A DNA stretch of 64,000 bases from Solimonas marina (lineage in GTDB: Bacteria; Pseudomonadota; Gammaproteobacteria; Nevskiales; Nevskiaceae): NCBI RefSeq assembly GCF_012241385.1, contig NZ_JAAVXB010000011.1:1-64000 (forward strand), in the 5' to 3' direction. The notes under the pieces were generated by a model. The model had not been told where the DNA came from and ran no database searches. It worked only from the letters and a program-made list of their open reading frames with translations. The position numbers and the translations under genes are program-made. This document shows, in pieces, positions 18,186 through 25,789 of the stretch (positions are counted from its first letter, which is position 1; each line of letters begins with the position of its first letter).

Positions 18186-18443
18186 TCAGGCCGGAACGAC
18201 GTCGACGTGGAGCTTGTTCGCCGGGCCGCGGGTCTTGAACTGGACCTTGCCGGCCACCGTCGCGAAGATCGTGTGATCCTTGCCCAGACCAACGCCGACG
18301 CCGGCATGGTACTGCGTGCCGCGCTGACGGATGATGATGTTGCCCGGGATCACGACTTCGCCGCCAAACTTCTTGACGCCAAGTCGCTTTGATTCTGAGT
18401 CGCGGCCGTTGCGAGTGCTGCCGCCTGCCTTTTTATGTGCCAT
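18186..18443 (-). CDS. rpmA: 50S ribosomal protein L27
   Basis: Component of the large ribosomal subunit near the peptidyl-transferase centre. The 85 residues begin with [20 protein letters not shown], the conserved uncleaved N terminus, and contain [20 protein letters not shown] and the GKVQF-x-TRGPANK end. It follows rplU by 32 bp. Length and sequence are normal for the family. Confidence 0.98.
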   Translation of the reverse strand: MAHKKAGGSTRNGRDSESKRLGVKKFGGEVVIPGNIIIRQRGTQYHAGVGVGLGKDHTIFATVAGKVQFKTRGPANKLHVDVVPA

Positions 18444-18475
18444 GTTGAATGCTCCTGGTTCGCTGGGCGTCGCGC

Positions 18476-18790
18476 TTAGGCGCCGACGATCTCGGTGATC
18501 TTCACTTCCGTGAAGTTCTGCCGATGGCCCTGTTCCTTGTGGTAGTGCTTGCGGCGGCGATGCTTGACGATACGGATCTTGTCGCCACGGCCGTGCGAGA
18601 GCACTTCCGCCTTGACCGCACCACCGGACACCAGCGGCGCACCGACCGTGATCTGCTCGCCATTGGCAACCAGCAGCACTTCGTCGAACGAGACCGTGCT
18701 GCCGACGTCGGCCGTCAGCGTTTCGATCTTCAGCGTGTCACCCTGGGCGACCTTATACTGCTTGCCACCCGTCTTAATCACGGCGTACAT
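18476..18790 (-). CDS. rplU: 50S ribosomal protein L21
   Basis: Large-subunit ribosomal protein binding 23S rRNA. The 104 residues start [18 protein letters not shown] and include [21 protein letters not shown], the rRNA-binding region, ending [11 protein letters not shown]. The ATG at 18790 gives the standard start; an upstream ATG four codons earlier would add MEST. It is the first gene of the leftward rplU-rpmA-obgE-proB unit and is divergent from ispB. Confidence 0.98.
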   Translation of the reverse strand: MYAVIKTGGKQYKVAQGDTLKIETLTADVGSTVSFDEVLLVANGEQITVGAPLVSGGAVKAEVLSHGRGDKIRIVKHRRRKHYHKEQGHRQNFTEVKITEIVGA

Positions 18791-19010
18791 CGTTGACTCC
18801 AAATAAAAAAACGATCTAATTCTGATTGTAAGCCGGCGCAGCCAAGCCGCCCGGCCCGAATGAAGCGCGCAATTGTAGGTGGCGCCCGTGTCAACGTCAA
18901 CAAAAAAGCACAGCTTCCGGCGATCCCCCGCCAGCGGCTATCCATTTTCAAATACAGGCCTTAAGTCATTGACGATCAAGCGTTCCGCCGCCTACGATCG
19001 CGCCGCCCCT

Positions 19011-19979
19011 ATGGATCTGAAAACCATTCTCGCGCCCATCGCCGACGACATGCGGCAGGTGGATGCCACGATTATCGCCCGACTGCGGTCGGAGGTCGTT
19101 CTCATTAACGAGATCGGCCACTACATTACGTCGGCTGGCGGCAAGCGCCTGCGGCCGGCACTGGTGTTGATGGCCGCACGCGCCTGTGGCGCAAGCGGCG
19201 ACGAGCCGGTGCTGCACGCGGCGATGATCGAATTCATTCACACCTCGACGCTGTTGCATGACGACGTCGTCGACGAGTCGGGGCTGCGTCGCGGCCGCAA
19301 GACCGCCAACGCAGTCTGGGGCAACGCCGGCGCCGTACTGTCGGGCGACTTCCTCTACTCGCGCGCGTTTCAGATGATGGTCGAGTCACGGCGCATGAAG
19401 GTCATGGACGTCATGGCCAATGCGACCAATGCCATCGCCGAGGGCGAAGTGCTGCAGTTGCTGAACTGCGGCGACCCCGACACCGACGAAGCGCGCTACA
19501 TGCGGGTCATCGAGCTGAAGACCGCGCGCCTGTTCGAGGCCGGCTGCCGGCTCGGCGCGATCGCGGCCGAACAAAATGACGCCGTCGAACAGGCGATGTA
19601 CAACTACGGCCATCATCTGGGCCTCGCCTTCCAGCTGGTCGACGATGTCCTCGACTACACGGCGGACTCGACCGTCAGCGGCAAGAACGTCGGTACCGAT
19701 CTGGCCGAAGGCAAACCAACGCTGCCCCTGATCCATGTCATGAAGCACGGTGACGCCGCGTCGTCGGCACTGGTGCGCGAGGCAATTGCCAATGGTCGCG
19801 TCGATCTTCTCGACGACGTGCTAAAAGCAGTTGAATCCACGGGGGCGATTCCTTACACTCGCGCCCTCGCTGAAAGGCACAGCCTCAAAGCGGTCGAATC
19901 GCTCGGTGAAATTCCCGACTCACCGTACAAGAACGCGATGATCGAGTTGGCCCGATTTAATACGAATCGCGCCGCTTGA
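19011..19979 (+). CDS. ispB: Polyprenyl (octaprenyl) diphosphate synthase
   Basis: Makes the long isoprenoid chain of ubiquinone by adding isopentenyl units. The 322 residues carry the two aspartate-rich motifs: LLHDDVVDESGLRRG and QLVDDVLDYTADS. GKRLRPALVLMAA and GEVLQLLN are also typical. The start at 19011 (MDLKTILAPIADDM) fits the family; a longer reading from 18879 adds an unconserved basic stretch. Divergent from rplU, as in many gammaproteobacteria, and followed at once by tRNA-Pro. The product chain length is inferred from context. Confidence 0.95.
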   Translation: MDLKTILAPIADDMRQVDATIIARLRSEVVLINEIGHYITSAGGKRLRPALVLMAARACGASGDEPVLHAAMIEFIHTSTLLHDDVVDESGLRRGRKTANAVWGNAGAVLSGDFLYSRAFQMMVESRRMKVMDVMANATNAIAEGEVLQLLNCGDPDTDEARYMRVIELKTARLFEAGCRLGAIAAEQNDAVEQAMYNYGHHLGLAFQLVDDVLDYTADSTVSGKNVGTDLAEGKPTLPLIHVMKHGDAASSALVREAIANGRVDLLDDVLKAVESTGAIPYTRALAERHSLKAVESLGEIPDSPYKNAMIELARFNTNRAA

Positions 19980-19985
19980 ACGCGG

Positions 19986-20062
19986 CGGGGCGTAGCTCAG
20001 TTTGGTAGAGCGCTTGCTTCGGGAGCAAGAGGTCGCAGGTTCGAATCCTGTCGCCCCGACCA
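19986..20062 (+). tRNA. tRNA-Pro (anticodon CGG)
   Basis: 77-nt cloverleaf. Acceptor CGGGGCG pairs with CGCCCCG, discriminator A, encoded CCA. D arm GTAGCTCAGTTTGGTAGAGC, anticodon stem CTTGC/GCAAG with loop TTCGGGA (anticodon CGG, reads CCG), T loop GGTTCGAATCC. It follows ispB by 6 bp. Confidence 0.97.
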
Positions 20063-20132
20063 CCTTTTTACATCTGTACCCTGCGCCGCACGCTTCAGCC
20101 TGAAGCCCTTCCCTGCGCGGCGCGTGCCGGAT

Positions 20133-20780
20133 TCAACCGGCGCCCATACGAAACAAGCCCCCCATGACGCCGGCAACGCGAAACGCCGGAAGCTCCTGCT
20201 CGTGCGCGCGCTGCGCCAGATCGATGACGATCGGCTCATAGCGCGGATTTTCTGCGTGCAGCTCGACGACACTGCCACGGCGCTGATAGCGCTTGAGCGT
20301 GATGCTCTCGAAACCGGTCATGTGATCGAGCAGGCAGGCCGCAATGATTTGTCCATTGCGGGCCTCGTTCTGCACATGAATGCCGACCAGATCCCCACTG
20401 AAAATACCGGCATCGATCATCGAATCGCCTTCGACGCGGTGCAGGAAGTCGGCACGCGGATGAAACAGCGCCGGATCGAGCGCAATCCAGTCCTCGGCAT
20501 TGGCCGGCGCCGTCAGCGGCGCACCGGCGGCGATGCGCCCGAACAGCGGCAATTGATCGGTGCGCTCCTCGACGCGCAGCAGGCGAATACCGCGCGCGTC
20601 ATTCGGCACCAGTTCGATCTCGCCCTTGCGCGCCAGCGCCATCAAGTGATCGCGCGCGGCATTGCGATTGAATCCGAAATGTTCGGCGACCTCGCCGTGC
20701 GACGGGGGATAGCCGCGCTCTCGAACGTGGTTTTGAATGAAGGTCAGGATTTCGAGCTGGCGTGAGGTGAGCTGGGCCAT
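20133..20780 (-). CDS. lexA: LexA repressor (SOS regulator, S24 protease)
   Basis: Represses SOS genes and cleaves itself when RecA filaments form. 215 residues: winged helix-turn-helix N domain (LTSRQLEILTFIQNHVRERG, PPSHGEVAEHFGFNRNAARDHL), cleavage site Ala85-Gly86 in RIAAGAPL, catalytic Ser120 in VEGDSMIDAGI and Lys163 in ITLKRYQRRG. A CTGT-N8-ACAG box lies 31 bp upstream of its start, so it is autoregulated. The length is a little more than usual (about 200-212). It converges on tRNA-Pro. Confidence 0.97.
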   Translation of the reverse strand: MAQLTSRQLEILTFIQNHVRERGYPPSHGEVAEHFGFNRNAARDHLMALARKGEIELVPNDARGIRLLRVEERTDQLPLFGRIAAGAPLTAPANAEDWIALDPALFHPRADFLHRVEGDSMIDAGIFSGDLVGIHVQNEARNGQIIAACLLDHMTGFESITLKRYQRRGSVVELHAENPRYEPIVIDLAQRAHEQELPAFRVAGVMGGLFRMGAG

Positions 20781-20810
20781 GGCAGTTGCAATCCGGTCGA
20801 GGAGTGGTTA

Positions 20811-20826
20811 CTGTGCACATGCACAG
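20811..20826. promoter_or_regulatory. SOS (LexA) box
   Basis: CTGTGCACATGCACAG is a perfect palindrome matching the CTGT-N8-ACAG LexA consensus. It lies 30 bp from the lexA start and 22 bp before the rightward small ORF at 20848, so LexA could control both directions. Confidence 0.88.
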
Positions 20827-20847
20827 TCCTGAGCGAGTGAACAGTAT

Positions 20848-21078
20848 ATGAGCCGTTCGACCTCCGCAACAAGCCGTAGTGGCCGCCCGACGCGTCGCCG
20901 CCCGACCCGCATGGCCGTCAACGCCGGCTCACGCTATCAACATGCGCGCCGCCGCGAAGCCGAACCACATTGGATGTGGCAAGACACGCTGATCCCCGCT
21001 GGCGTCCTCAGCGTGATCGGGACGATTGTCGTTTATCACCACGACGTCTTCAGCAGCGCGTTTTCGCTGGTGTTCTGA
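20848..21078 (+). CDS. Small predicted single-span membrane protein, possibly SOS-controlled
   Basis: 76-residue ORF, divergent from lexA. The first 45 residues are rich in Ser/Thr/Arg (SRSGRPTRRRPTR, HARRREAEPH). A hydrophobic segment follows (IPAGVLSVIGTIVVYHH) with a short tail ending SLVF, so a basic cytoplasmic N terminus and one membrane helix are predicted. Codon use is G/C-rich at third positions, like real genes here. An internal ATG at 20911 could be the true start. No family recognised. Its start is 22 bp from the SOS box, making SOS induction plausible but not shown. Confidence 0.5.
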   Translation: MSRSTSATSRSGRPTRRRPTRMAVNAGSRYQHARRREAEPHWMWQDTLIPAGVLSVIGTIVVYHHDVFSSAFSLVF

Positions 21079-21311
21079 AGTCGTTGTTGCCGATTTCCGC
21101 CCCTTGCGCCGGGCGGAATCGTGGTTGGCCGTCGCCCCTCATCCGACACCAGCCACGTCGCAGTCGCGCCAGGTCGTCCGTCCTTCTTCCGGTCTGCCTG
21201 CGAGCGTGTGACGATTTCGCCGCATCCCGACAGCTTCCTCGCGCGCCTCGCCGCGACGGCGGCCCTGTCGAAGTCGACGGAAGATTCACAGGTTCCGTAT
21301 CAACCCGATTC

Positions 21312-21338
21312 GCCCCCGCTCGCGCGGGGGCATTCTTT
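21312..21338 (+). terminator. Rightward terminator
   Basis: GCCCCCGC-tcgc-GCGGGGGC stem followed by ATTCTTTT. It lies 234 bp after the small lexA-divergent ORF, the only rightward gene before it. Confidence 0.75.
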
Positions 21339-21352
21339 TGAGCGGCGCGCAG

Positions 21353-21378
21353 AAAAAAGGCGGATCCGAAGATCCGCC
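21353..21378 (-). terminator. Leftward terminator of the small secreted-protein gene
   Basis: Minus strand GGCGGATC-ttcg-GATCCGCC followed by TTTTTT. It is 85 bp past the stop of the gene at 21463. Confidence 0.9.
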
Positions 21379-21462
21379 GAGTGCTTGATCAAGCGTTGAA
21401 ACTGGCCGCGGACCGTCCATGATCCGAAAGCGGCGGCTTCACTTCTTCACTGAATTCGTTGG

Positions 21463-21831
21463 TCAGTGTGACTTGTCCGCGCGGCCGTCGTAGTGAAATG
21501 GCTGCAAACGGTGATGGCGATAGTCGGTATCAACCTGGGCTTGCGCCTCATAAGGTTTGTCGACATCCAGATAGACGCTGTAGCCGCCATGCGTGTACTG
21601 CTGATAGATCAGCGGCAGCGTGCCACCGGAAGCCCAATCGTCTCCGTCACGCCAGAACCACATCTGCCGCTCCGGCGCGAAATAGAGCTGCTTGCCGGGG
21701 TAGTAGACGTAATGGTGCTGTGCTCCGCCGTGCTGATGTCGCTCTGGGGCGGCCTGCGCAATGCAGGCGCTCAGCAACAGACCGATGAACGCGAGGCAAC
21801 GCATGGCAGTGGCACGTGGACGGCGAATCAT
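21463..21831 (-). CDS. Small secreted protein, unknown function
   Basis: 122 residues with a signal peptide (MRCLAFIGLLLSACIAQA, ending before APERH). The mature part is rich in Tyr, His and Trp: HYVYYPGKQLYFAPERQMWF, then GDDWASGGTLP and LDVDKPYEAQAQ. The Y-P-x-K-x-x-Y-x-A-P-E pattern suggests a small beta-rich periplasmic or extracellular protein. An ATG nine codons in (MRCLAF) may be the real start. It has its own terminator and is divergent from a monooxygenase-like gene. I do not recognise a function. Confidence 0.75.
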   Translation of the reverse strand: MIRRPRATAMRCLAFIGLLLSACIAQAAPERHQHGGAQHHYVYYPGKQLYFAPERQMWFWRDGDDWASGGTLPLIYQQYTHGGYSVYLDVDKPYEAQAQVDTDYRHHRLQPFHYDGRADKSH

Positions 21832-21942
21832 GATGAGCCCTGACGTTAGAGGCGCGCGCTGAATTGCGCCTGAACTCTGCGCCGGTCGTCATCGTCACCA
21901 GCGGTCGTTACGATGGTATGTACCCCTTGAAGGAGAACCGCG

Positions 21943-22245
21943 ATGTTCGTCGCCATGAACCGCTTCCGCATTCATCTCGGCCGTGAAGCCGAATTCGTCG
22001 AAATCTGGAAGACGCGCGACAGCCACCTCGACGGCGTGCCAGGGTTTCGCGAATTCCACTTGCTGCGCGGCCCCAGCAACGACGAGTACACCCTGTTCGC
22101 CTCTCACTCGATCTGGGATTCGGCCACGGCATTCGAAGCCTGGACGCGCTCGGATGCCTTCCGCAAGGCGCACGCGAACGCCGGCACATCGCGCGACGTC
22201 TACCTCGGCCCACCGCAATTCGAGGGCTTCGAGCAGGTCTTGTAA
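21943..22245 (+). CDS. Antibiotic-biosynthesis-monooxygenase (ABM) domain protein
   Basis: 100 residues, the usual size for the small ferredoxin-like ABM/IsdG family. It starts MFVAMNRFRIHLGREAEFVEIW and contains GVPGFREFHLLRGP, SHSIWDSATAFEAWTRSDAFRKAHA, and ends in FEGFEQVL. Members oxidise small aromatics or degrade haem; the W-x-S-x-x-A-F-x-x-W pattern is typical of the haem-degrading (HmoB/IsdG) branch, but the substrate cannot be assigned. ATG follows AAGGAGAA. It precedes metG by 88 bp. Confidence 0.88.
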   Translation: MFVAMNRFRIHLGREAEFVEIWKTRDSHLDGVPGFREFHLLRGPSNDEYTLFASHSIWDSATAFEAWTRSDAFRKAHANAGTSRDVYLGPPQFEGFEQVL

Positions 22246-22333
22246 GGAGCATCCGCGCCAGCCGCCGCGCGGGAAGCCGCAGCGCCGGGCGATGTAGAAT
22301 CGCGATCTTTCGCTTCAGCCGCCGACTCGCGCC

Positions 22334-24445
22334 ATGGCCCGCCAGATTCTCGTTACCAACGCCCTGCCCTACGCCAACGGACCGATCCATCTCGGTCACA
22401 TGGTCGGCTACATCCAGGCCGACATCTGGGTCCGCTTCCAGCGCCTGCAGGGCAACACCGCGCACTATGTCTGCGCCGACGACGCGCATGGCACGCCGAT
22501 CATGCTGGCGGCCGAGAAGGCGGGCGTCGCGCCCGAGGCGTTCATCGCGGCGATTCAGGCCGCGCACGTGCGCGACTTCGCAGACTTCCACGTCGGCTTT
22601 GATCACTACCACTCGACCCATTCGGACGAGAACCGCTTGCTCTGCGAGCTGATCTACACGCGGCTGCGCGCGGGCGCGCCGGTCAGCGATGAGCGCGCGG
22701 CGATGCCGCCGGCCATCGCCAGCCGCACGATTCAGCAGCTCTACGATCCGGTCAAGGATATGTTCCTGCCGGACCGTTACATCAAGGGCGAGTGCCCGAA
22801 ATGCGGATCGCCCGACCAATACGGCGACAACTGCGAAGTTTGCGGCGCCGCATATTCGCCAACCGATCTGAAGAACCCGAAGTCGGTGGTGTCCGGCGCG
22901 ACGCCGGTGATGCGCGATTCGGAACACTATTTCTTCGAGCTACCGAAATATCAGACCTTCCTCGAACACTGGTTGGCGGGCGACGTCGCGCACCCGTCAA
23001 TCAAAGCCAAGCTCAAGGAATGGTTCGGCGCCGGACTCAAGGACTGGGACATCTCGCGCGACGCGCCCTACTTCGGCTTCGCGATTCCCGACGCGCCGGG
23101 CAAATTCTTCTACGTCTGGCTCGACGCGCCGATCGGCTACATGGCGTCGTTCAAGGCGTATTGTGAAAAGCTCGCCACCGAGCAGGGCCGTGCCGCCGCC
23201 GAAATCTTTGCCGACTTCTGGGACGCGCGTGCCGGCACGACGACGGAGCTGCATCACTTCATCGGCAAGGACATCGTCAATTTCCACGGCCTGTTCTGGC
23301 CGGCGATGCTGCACGGCTCCGGCTTCCGCACGCCGACCGCACTGCACGTCAACGGCTATCTGACGATCGACGGCGCGAAGATGAGCAAGAGCCGCGGCAC
23401 GTTCATCAAGGCCCGCACCTATCTCAATCATCTGAACCCGGAATACCTGCGCTACTACTTCGCCGCCAAGCTCGGCAGCGGCGTCGATGATCTCGACCTC
23501 AACCTGACCGACTTCAGCAACCGCGTGAACAGCGATCTGGTCGGCAAGTACGTCAACATCGCCAGCCGCTGCGCCGGCTTCATCGAGAAGCGCTTCGATG
23601 GGCATTTGGCCGTGGCGATGCACGATCGCACGCTGTTCGAGGACTTCGCGTCCGAAGCCGACAATCTGCGCAAGCTTTACGAATCCGGCGACTTCGCCGG
23701 CGCGCTGCGCGAAATCATGCTGATGGCCGACGACGCCAATGCCGAGATCCAAAAGCTCGCGCCGTGGACCATGGCCAAGGACGAGACGCGCGCCGAGGAA
23801 CTGCATCAGGTCTGCACGACCTTCCTCAATCTGTTCCGTCAGCTGACGATTTATCTCAAGCCGGTGCTTCCGCAGATCGCCGCGCAGGTCGAAAGCTTCC
23901 TCGGCGTTGCGCCGTTGAGCTGGGCCGACGCCGGCAAACCGCTGCTCGGCCATCAGATCCAGCCGTATGTGCCGCTGGTGACGCGCGTCGACCCCAAGGC
24001 CGTCGAGGCCATGCTCGCGGAAGAACGCGGCGACGCGCCGGCGGCAGCCGCCGCCACTAGCGTACTGGTCAAGAAGGCCACAAAACCGGCCGCGGCAACC
24101 ACGGCCGCAGCGCCGGAAACGATCGGCATCGACGATTTCACCAAGGTCGACCTGCGCATCGCGCGCATCGCCACCGCGGAGCACGTCGAAGGTGCCGACA
24201 AGCTGCTGCGCCTGCAGCTCGACCTCGGACCGCTCGGCACGCGCCAGGTGTTCGCCGGCATCAAGGCCGCGTACGCACCTGAAACGCTGGTCGGCCGACT
24301 GACGGTCGCGGTGGCGAACCTGGCGCCGCGCAAGATGAAGTTCGGCATGTCCGAAGGCATGGTGCTGGCCGCCAGCGACGAGCGCGGCGGGCCGTTCCTG
24401 CTGGCGCCGGACGACGGCGCGCAGCCGGGCATGCGCATCAAGTAA
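22334..24445 (+). CDS. metG: Methionyl-tRNA synthetase with C-terminal tRNA-binding domain
   Basis: Charges tRNA-Met. 703 residues: class I signature [13 protein letters not shown] near the N terminus, the zinc knuckle [21 protein letters not shown], and KMSKS at 349-353. An anticodon-binding helical domain and a Pro/Ala linker follow, then a C-terminal tRNA-binding (EMAP-like) domain from about 595 ([14 protein letters not shown] to the end). The length is normal for the long dimeric form. The rnfB-like gene starts 18 bp later. Confidence 0.98.
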   Translation: MARQILVTNALPYANGPIHLGHMVGYIQADIWVRFQRLQGNTAHYVCADDAHGTPIMLAAEKAGVAPEAFIAAIQAAHVRDFADFHVGFDHYHSTHSDENRLLCELIYTRLRAGAPVSDERAAMPPAIASRTIQQLYDPVKDMFLPDRYIKGECPKCGSPDQYGDNCEVCGAAYSPTDLKNPKSVVSGATPVMRDSEHYFFELPKYQTFLEHWLAGDVAHPSIKAKLKEWFGAGLKDWDISRDAPYFGFAIPDAPGKFFYVWLDAPIGYMASFKAYCEKLATEQGRAAAEIFADFWDARAGTTTELHHFIGKDIVNFHGLFWPAMLHGSGFRTPTALHVNGYLTIDGAKMSKSRGTFIKARTYLNHLNPEYLRYYFAAKLGSGVDDLDLNLTDFSNRVNSDLVGKYVNIASRCAGFIEKRFDGHLAVAMHDRTLFEDFASEADNLRKLYESGDFAGALREIMLMADDANAEIQKLAPWTMAKDETRAEELHQVCTTFLNLFRQLTIYLKPVLPQIAAQVESFLGVAPLSWADAGKPLLGHQIQPYVPLVTRVDPKAVEAMLAEERGDAPAAAAATSVLVKKATKPAAATTAAAPETIGIDDFTKVDLRIARIATAEHVEGADKLLRLQLDLGPLGTRQVFAGIKAAYAPETLVGRLTVAVANLAPRKMKFGMSEGMVLAASDERGGPFLLAPDDGAQPGMRIK

Positions 24446-24463
24446 AGCCAGCCGCCTGCCGTC

Positions 24464-25075
24464 GTGACCGCTGCCCTCGCCGAGCGCATCGACGCGCTGC
24501 TGCCGCAGACGCAGTGCCAGCGCTGCGGCTATCCGGCATGCCGCCCGTATGCCGACGCCATCGTCCGCGGCGAAGCGCAGATCAATCAATGCCCGCCCGG
24601 CGGCGACGCCGGTATCGAGGCGCTGGCCGCATTGCTCGGCCGGCCGACCCAAGCGATGAATCCGGCCAATGGCGCACCGATCACGCAATCGACGGTCGCC
24701 TTCATCGAGGAGGCACCGTGCATTGGCTGCACCAAGTGCATCCAGGTCTGCCCGACCGATGCGATCGTCGGCGCCGCGAATCTGATGCACACCGTGATCG
24801 TCGACGAATGCAGCGGCTGCGAGCTGTGCATTCCGGCGTGTCCGGTGGATTGCATCGTCATGCAGCCGGCCGCCCAGTCGCATCTCGACCGCGCGTCGCA
24901 GTACCGCATGCGCTACGAGGCGCGCCTGCGGCGCCTCGATCGCCGCCGCGACGAACGCGAGTCCGAACGCCAGCGGCGGCGCGCGGCACTCACCACCCCG
25001 ACTGCCGACAGCGGTGGCGATCCCGTCGCGCGTGCATTGGCCGCTGCACGCGCCCGCCGCGGACCCTCCTCATGA
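24464..25075 (+). CDS. RnfB-like iron-sulfur protein without membrane anchor
   Basis: 203 residues. The N terminus has the Fe-S domain of Rnf[14 protein letters not shown] and NQCPPGG. Two [4Fe-4S] ferredoxin motifs follow: [16 protein letters not shown] and [16 protein letters not shown]. The last 60 residues are Arg/Ala-rich. The N-terminal membrane helix that anchors classical RnfB is missing, and no rnfA, C, D, G or E is nearby. The GTG at 24464 is 18 bp after metG, and its TGA overlaps the nth ATG (ATGA). A soluble electron-transfer partner is likely; Rnf-complex membership is doubtful. Confidence 0.88.
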   Translation: MTAALAERIDALLPQTQCQRCGYPACRPYADAIVRGEAQINQCPPGGDAGIEALAALLGRPTQAMNPANGAPITQSTVAFIEEAPCIGCTKCIQVCPTDAIVGAANLMHTVIVDECSGCELCIPACPVDCIVMQPAAQSHLDRASQYRMRYEARLRRLDRRRDERESERQRRRAALTTPTADSGGDPVARALAAARARRGPSS

Positions 25076-25725
25076 ATCCCGCAAAGCGCGCCGAAATCTT
25101 CCGCCGTCTGCGCGACGGTAATCCAGCGCCAACCACCGAACTCGTCTACACGACGCCGTTCGAGCTGCTGGTCGCCGTCGTCCTGTCAGCGCAGGCGACC
25201 GATGTCGGCGTCAACAAGGCGACGGCACGGCTGTTTCCGGCCGCCAACACACCGGCTGCGATCCTCGCCCTCGGCGAAGCCGGCCTGCGCGAATACATCA
25301 AGACCATCGGCCTGTACCAGACCAAGGCGAAGAACGTCATCGGCCTGTGCCGATTGCTGCTCGAACAACACGGCGGCGAAGTGCCGCGCGACCGCGAAGC
25401 GCTCGAAGCGCTGCCCGGCGTCGGCCGCAAGACCGCCAACGTCGTGCTCAATACGGCGTTCGGCGAATCGACGATCGCTGTCGACACGCACATCTTCCGC
25501 GTCTCCAATCGTACCGGCCTGGCGCCCGGCAAGAATGTGCGGCAGGTCGAAGACAAGCTGATGAAACTGACGCCGGCCGAGTTCAAGCGCGACGCGCATC
25601 ACTGGCTGATCCTGCACGGACGCTACGTTTGCAAGGCACGTAAACCCGAATGCGGCCGCTGCGTCATCGTCGATCTGTGCGAGTTCAGGGGCAAGACGCC
25701 GCTCGACCCACCGCCGGTGCGTTGA
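25072..25725 (+). CDS. nth: Endonuclease III (base-excision repair)
   Basis: Bifunctional DNA glycosylase/AP lyase for oxidised pyrimidines. 217 residues: helix-hairpin-helix [10 protein letters not shown] with the catalytic Lys, [15 protein letters not shown] with the catalytic Asp, and the C-terminal [4Fe-4S] ligands in [17 protein letters not shown] (C-x6-C-x2-C-x5-C). The ATG at 25072 overlaps the stop of the iron-sulfur gene upstream by four bases, so the two are translationally coupled. A terminator follows 24 bp later. Confidence 0.97.
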   Translation: MNPAKRAEIFRRLRDGNPAPTTELVYTTPFELLVAVVLSAQATDVGVNKATARLFPAANTPAAILALGEAGLREYIKTIGLYQTKAKNVIGLCRLLLEQHGGEVPRDREALEALPGVGRKTANVVLNTAFGESTIAVDTHIFRVSNRTGLAPGKNVRQVEDKLMKLTPAEFKRDAHHWLILHGRYVCKARKPECGRCVIVDLCEFRGKTPLDPPPVR

Positions 25726-25748
25726 CGCTCTTGCAAATGCCGCGCATG

Positions 25749-25775
25749 AAAAAGCCCGCCAATGGCGGGCTTTTT
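25749..25775. terminator. Bidirectional terminator between nth and TonB receptor gene
   Basis: AAAAAGCCCGCC-aat-GGCGGGCTTTTT, T-rich on both strands. It ends nth and the leftward receptor gene, whose stop is 15 bp away. Confidence 0.93.
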
Positions 25776-25789
25776 CACTGCAGTCGCGC

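Larger units (their letters stand above)
21079..21462. other. Gene-free stretch with two opposed terminators
   Basis: No credible ORF beyond shadow frames. It holds a rightward terminator (21312-21338) and a leftward one (21353-21378) back to back. The 21079-21300 part looks like a long 3' untranslated region of the small ORF upstream; I see nothing else in it. Confidence 0.5.

Noticed and set aside
22997-24883. 628-codon minus-strand frame over metG and the iron-sulfur gene
   Set aside because: Antisense shadow; crosses two real genes and has biased composition without domains.
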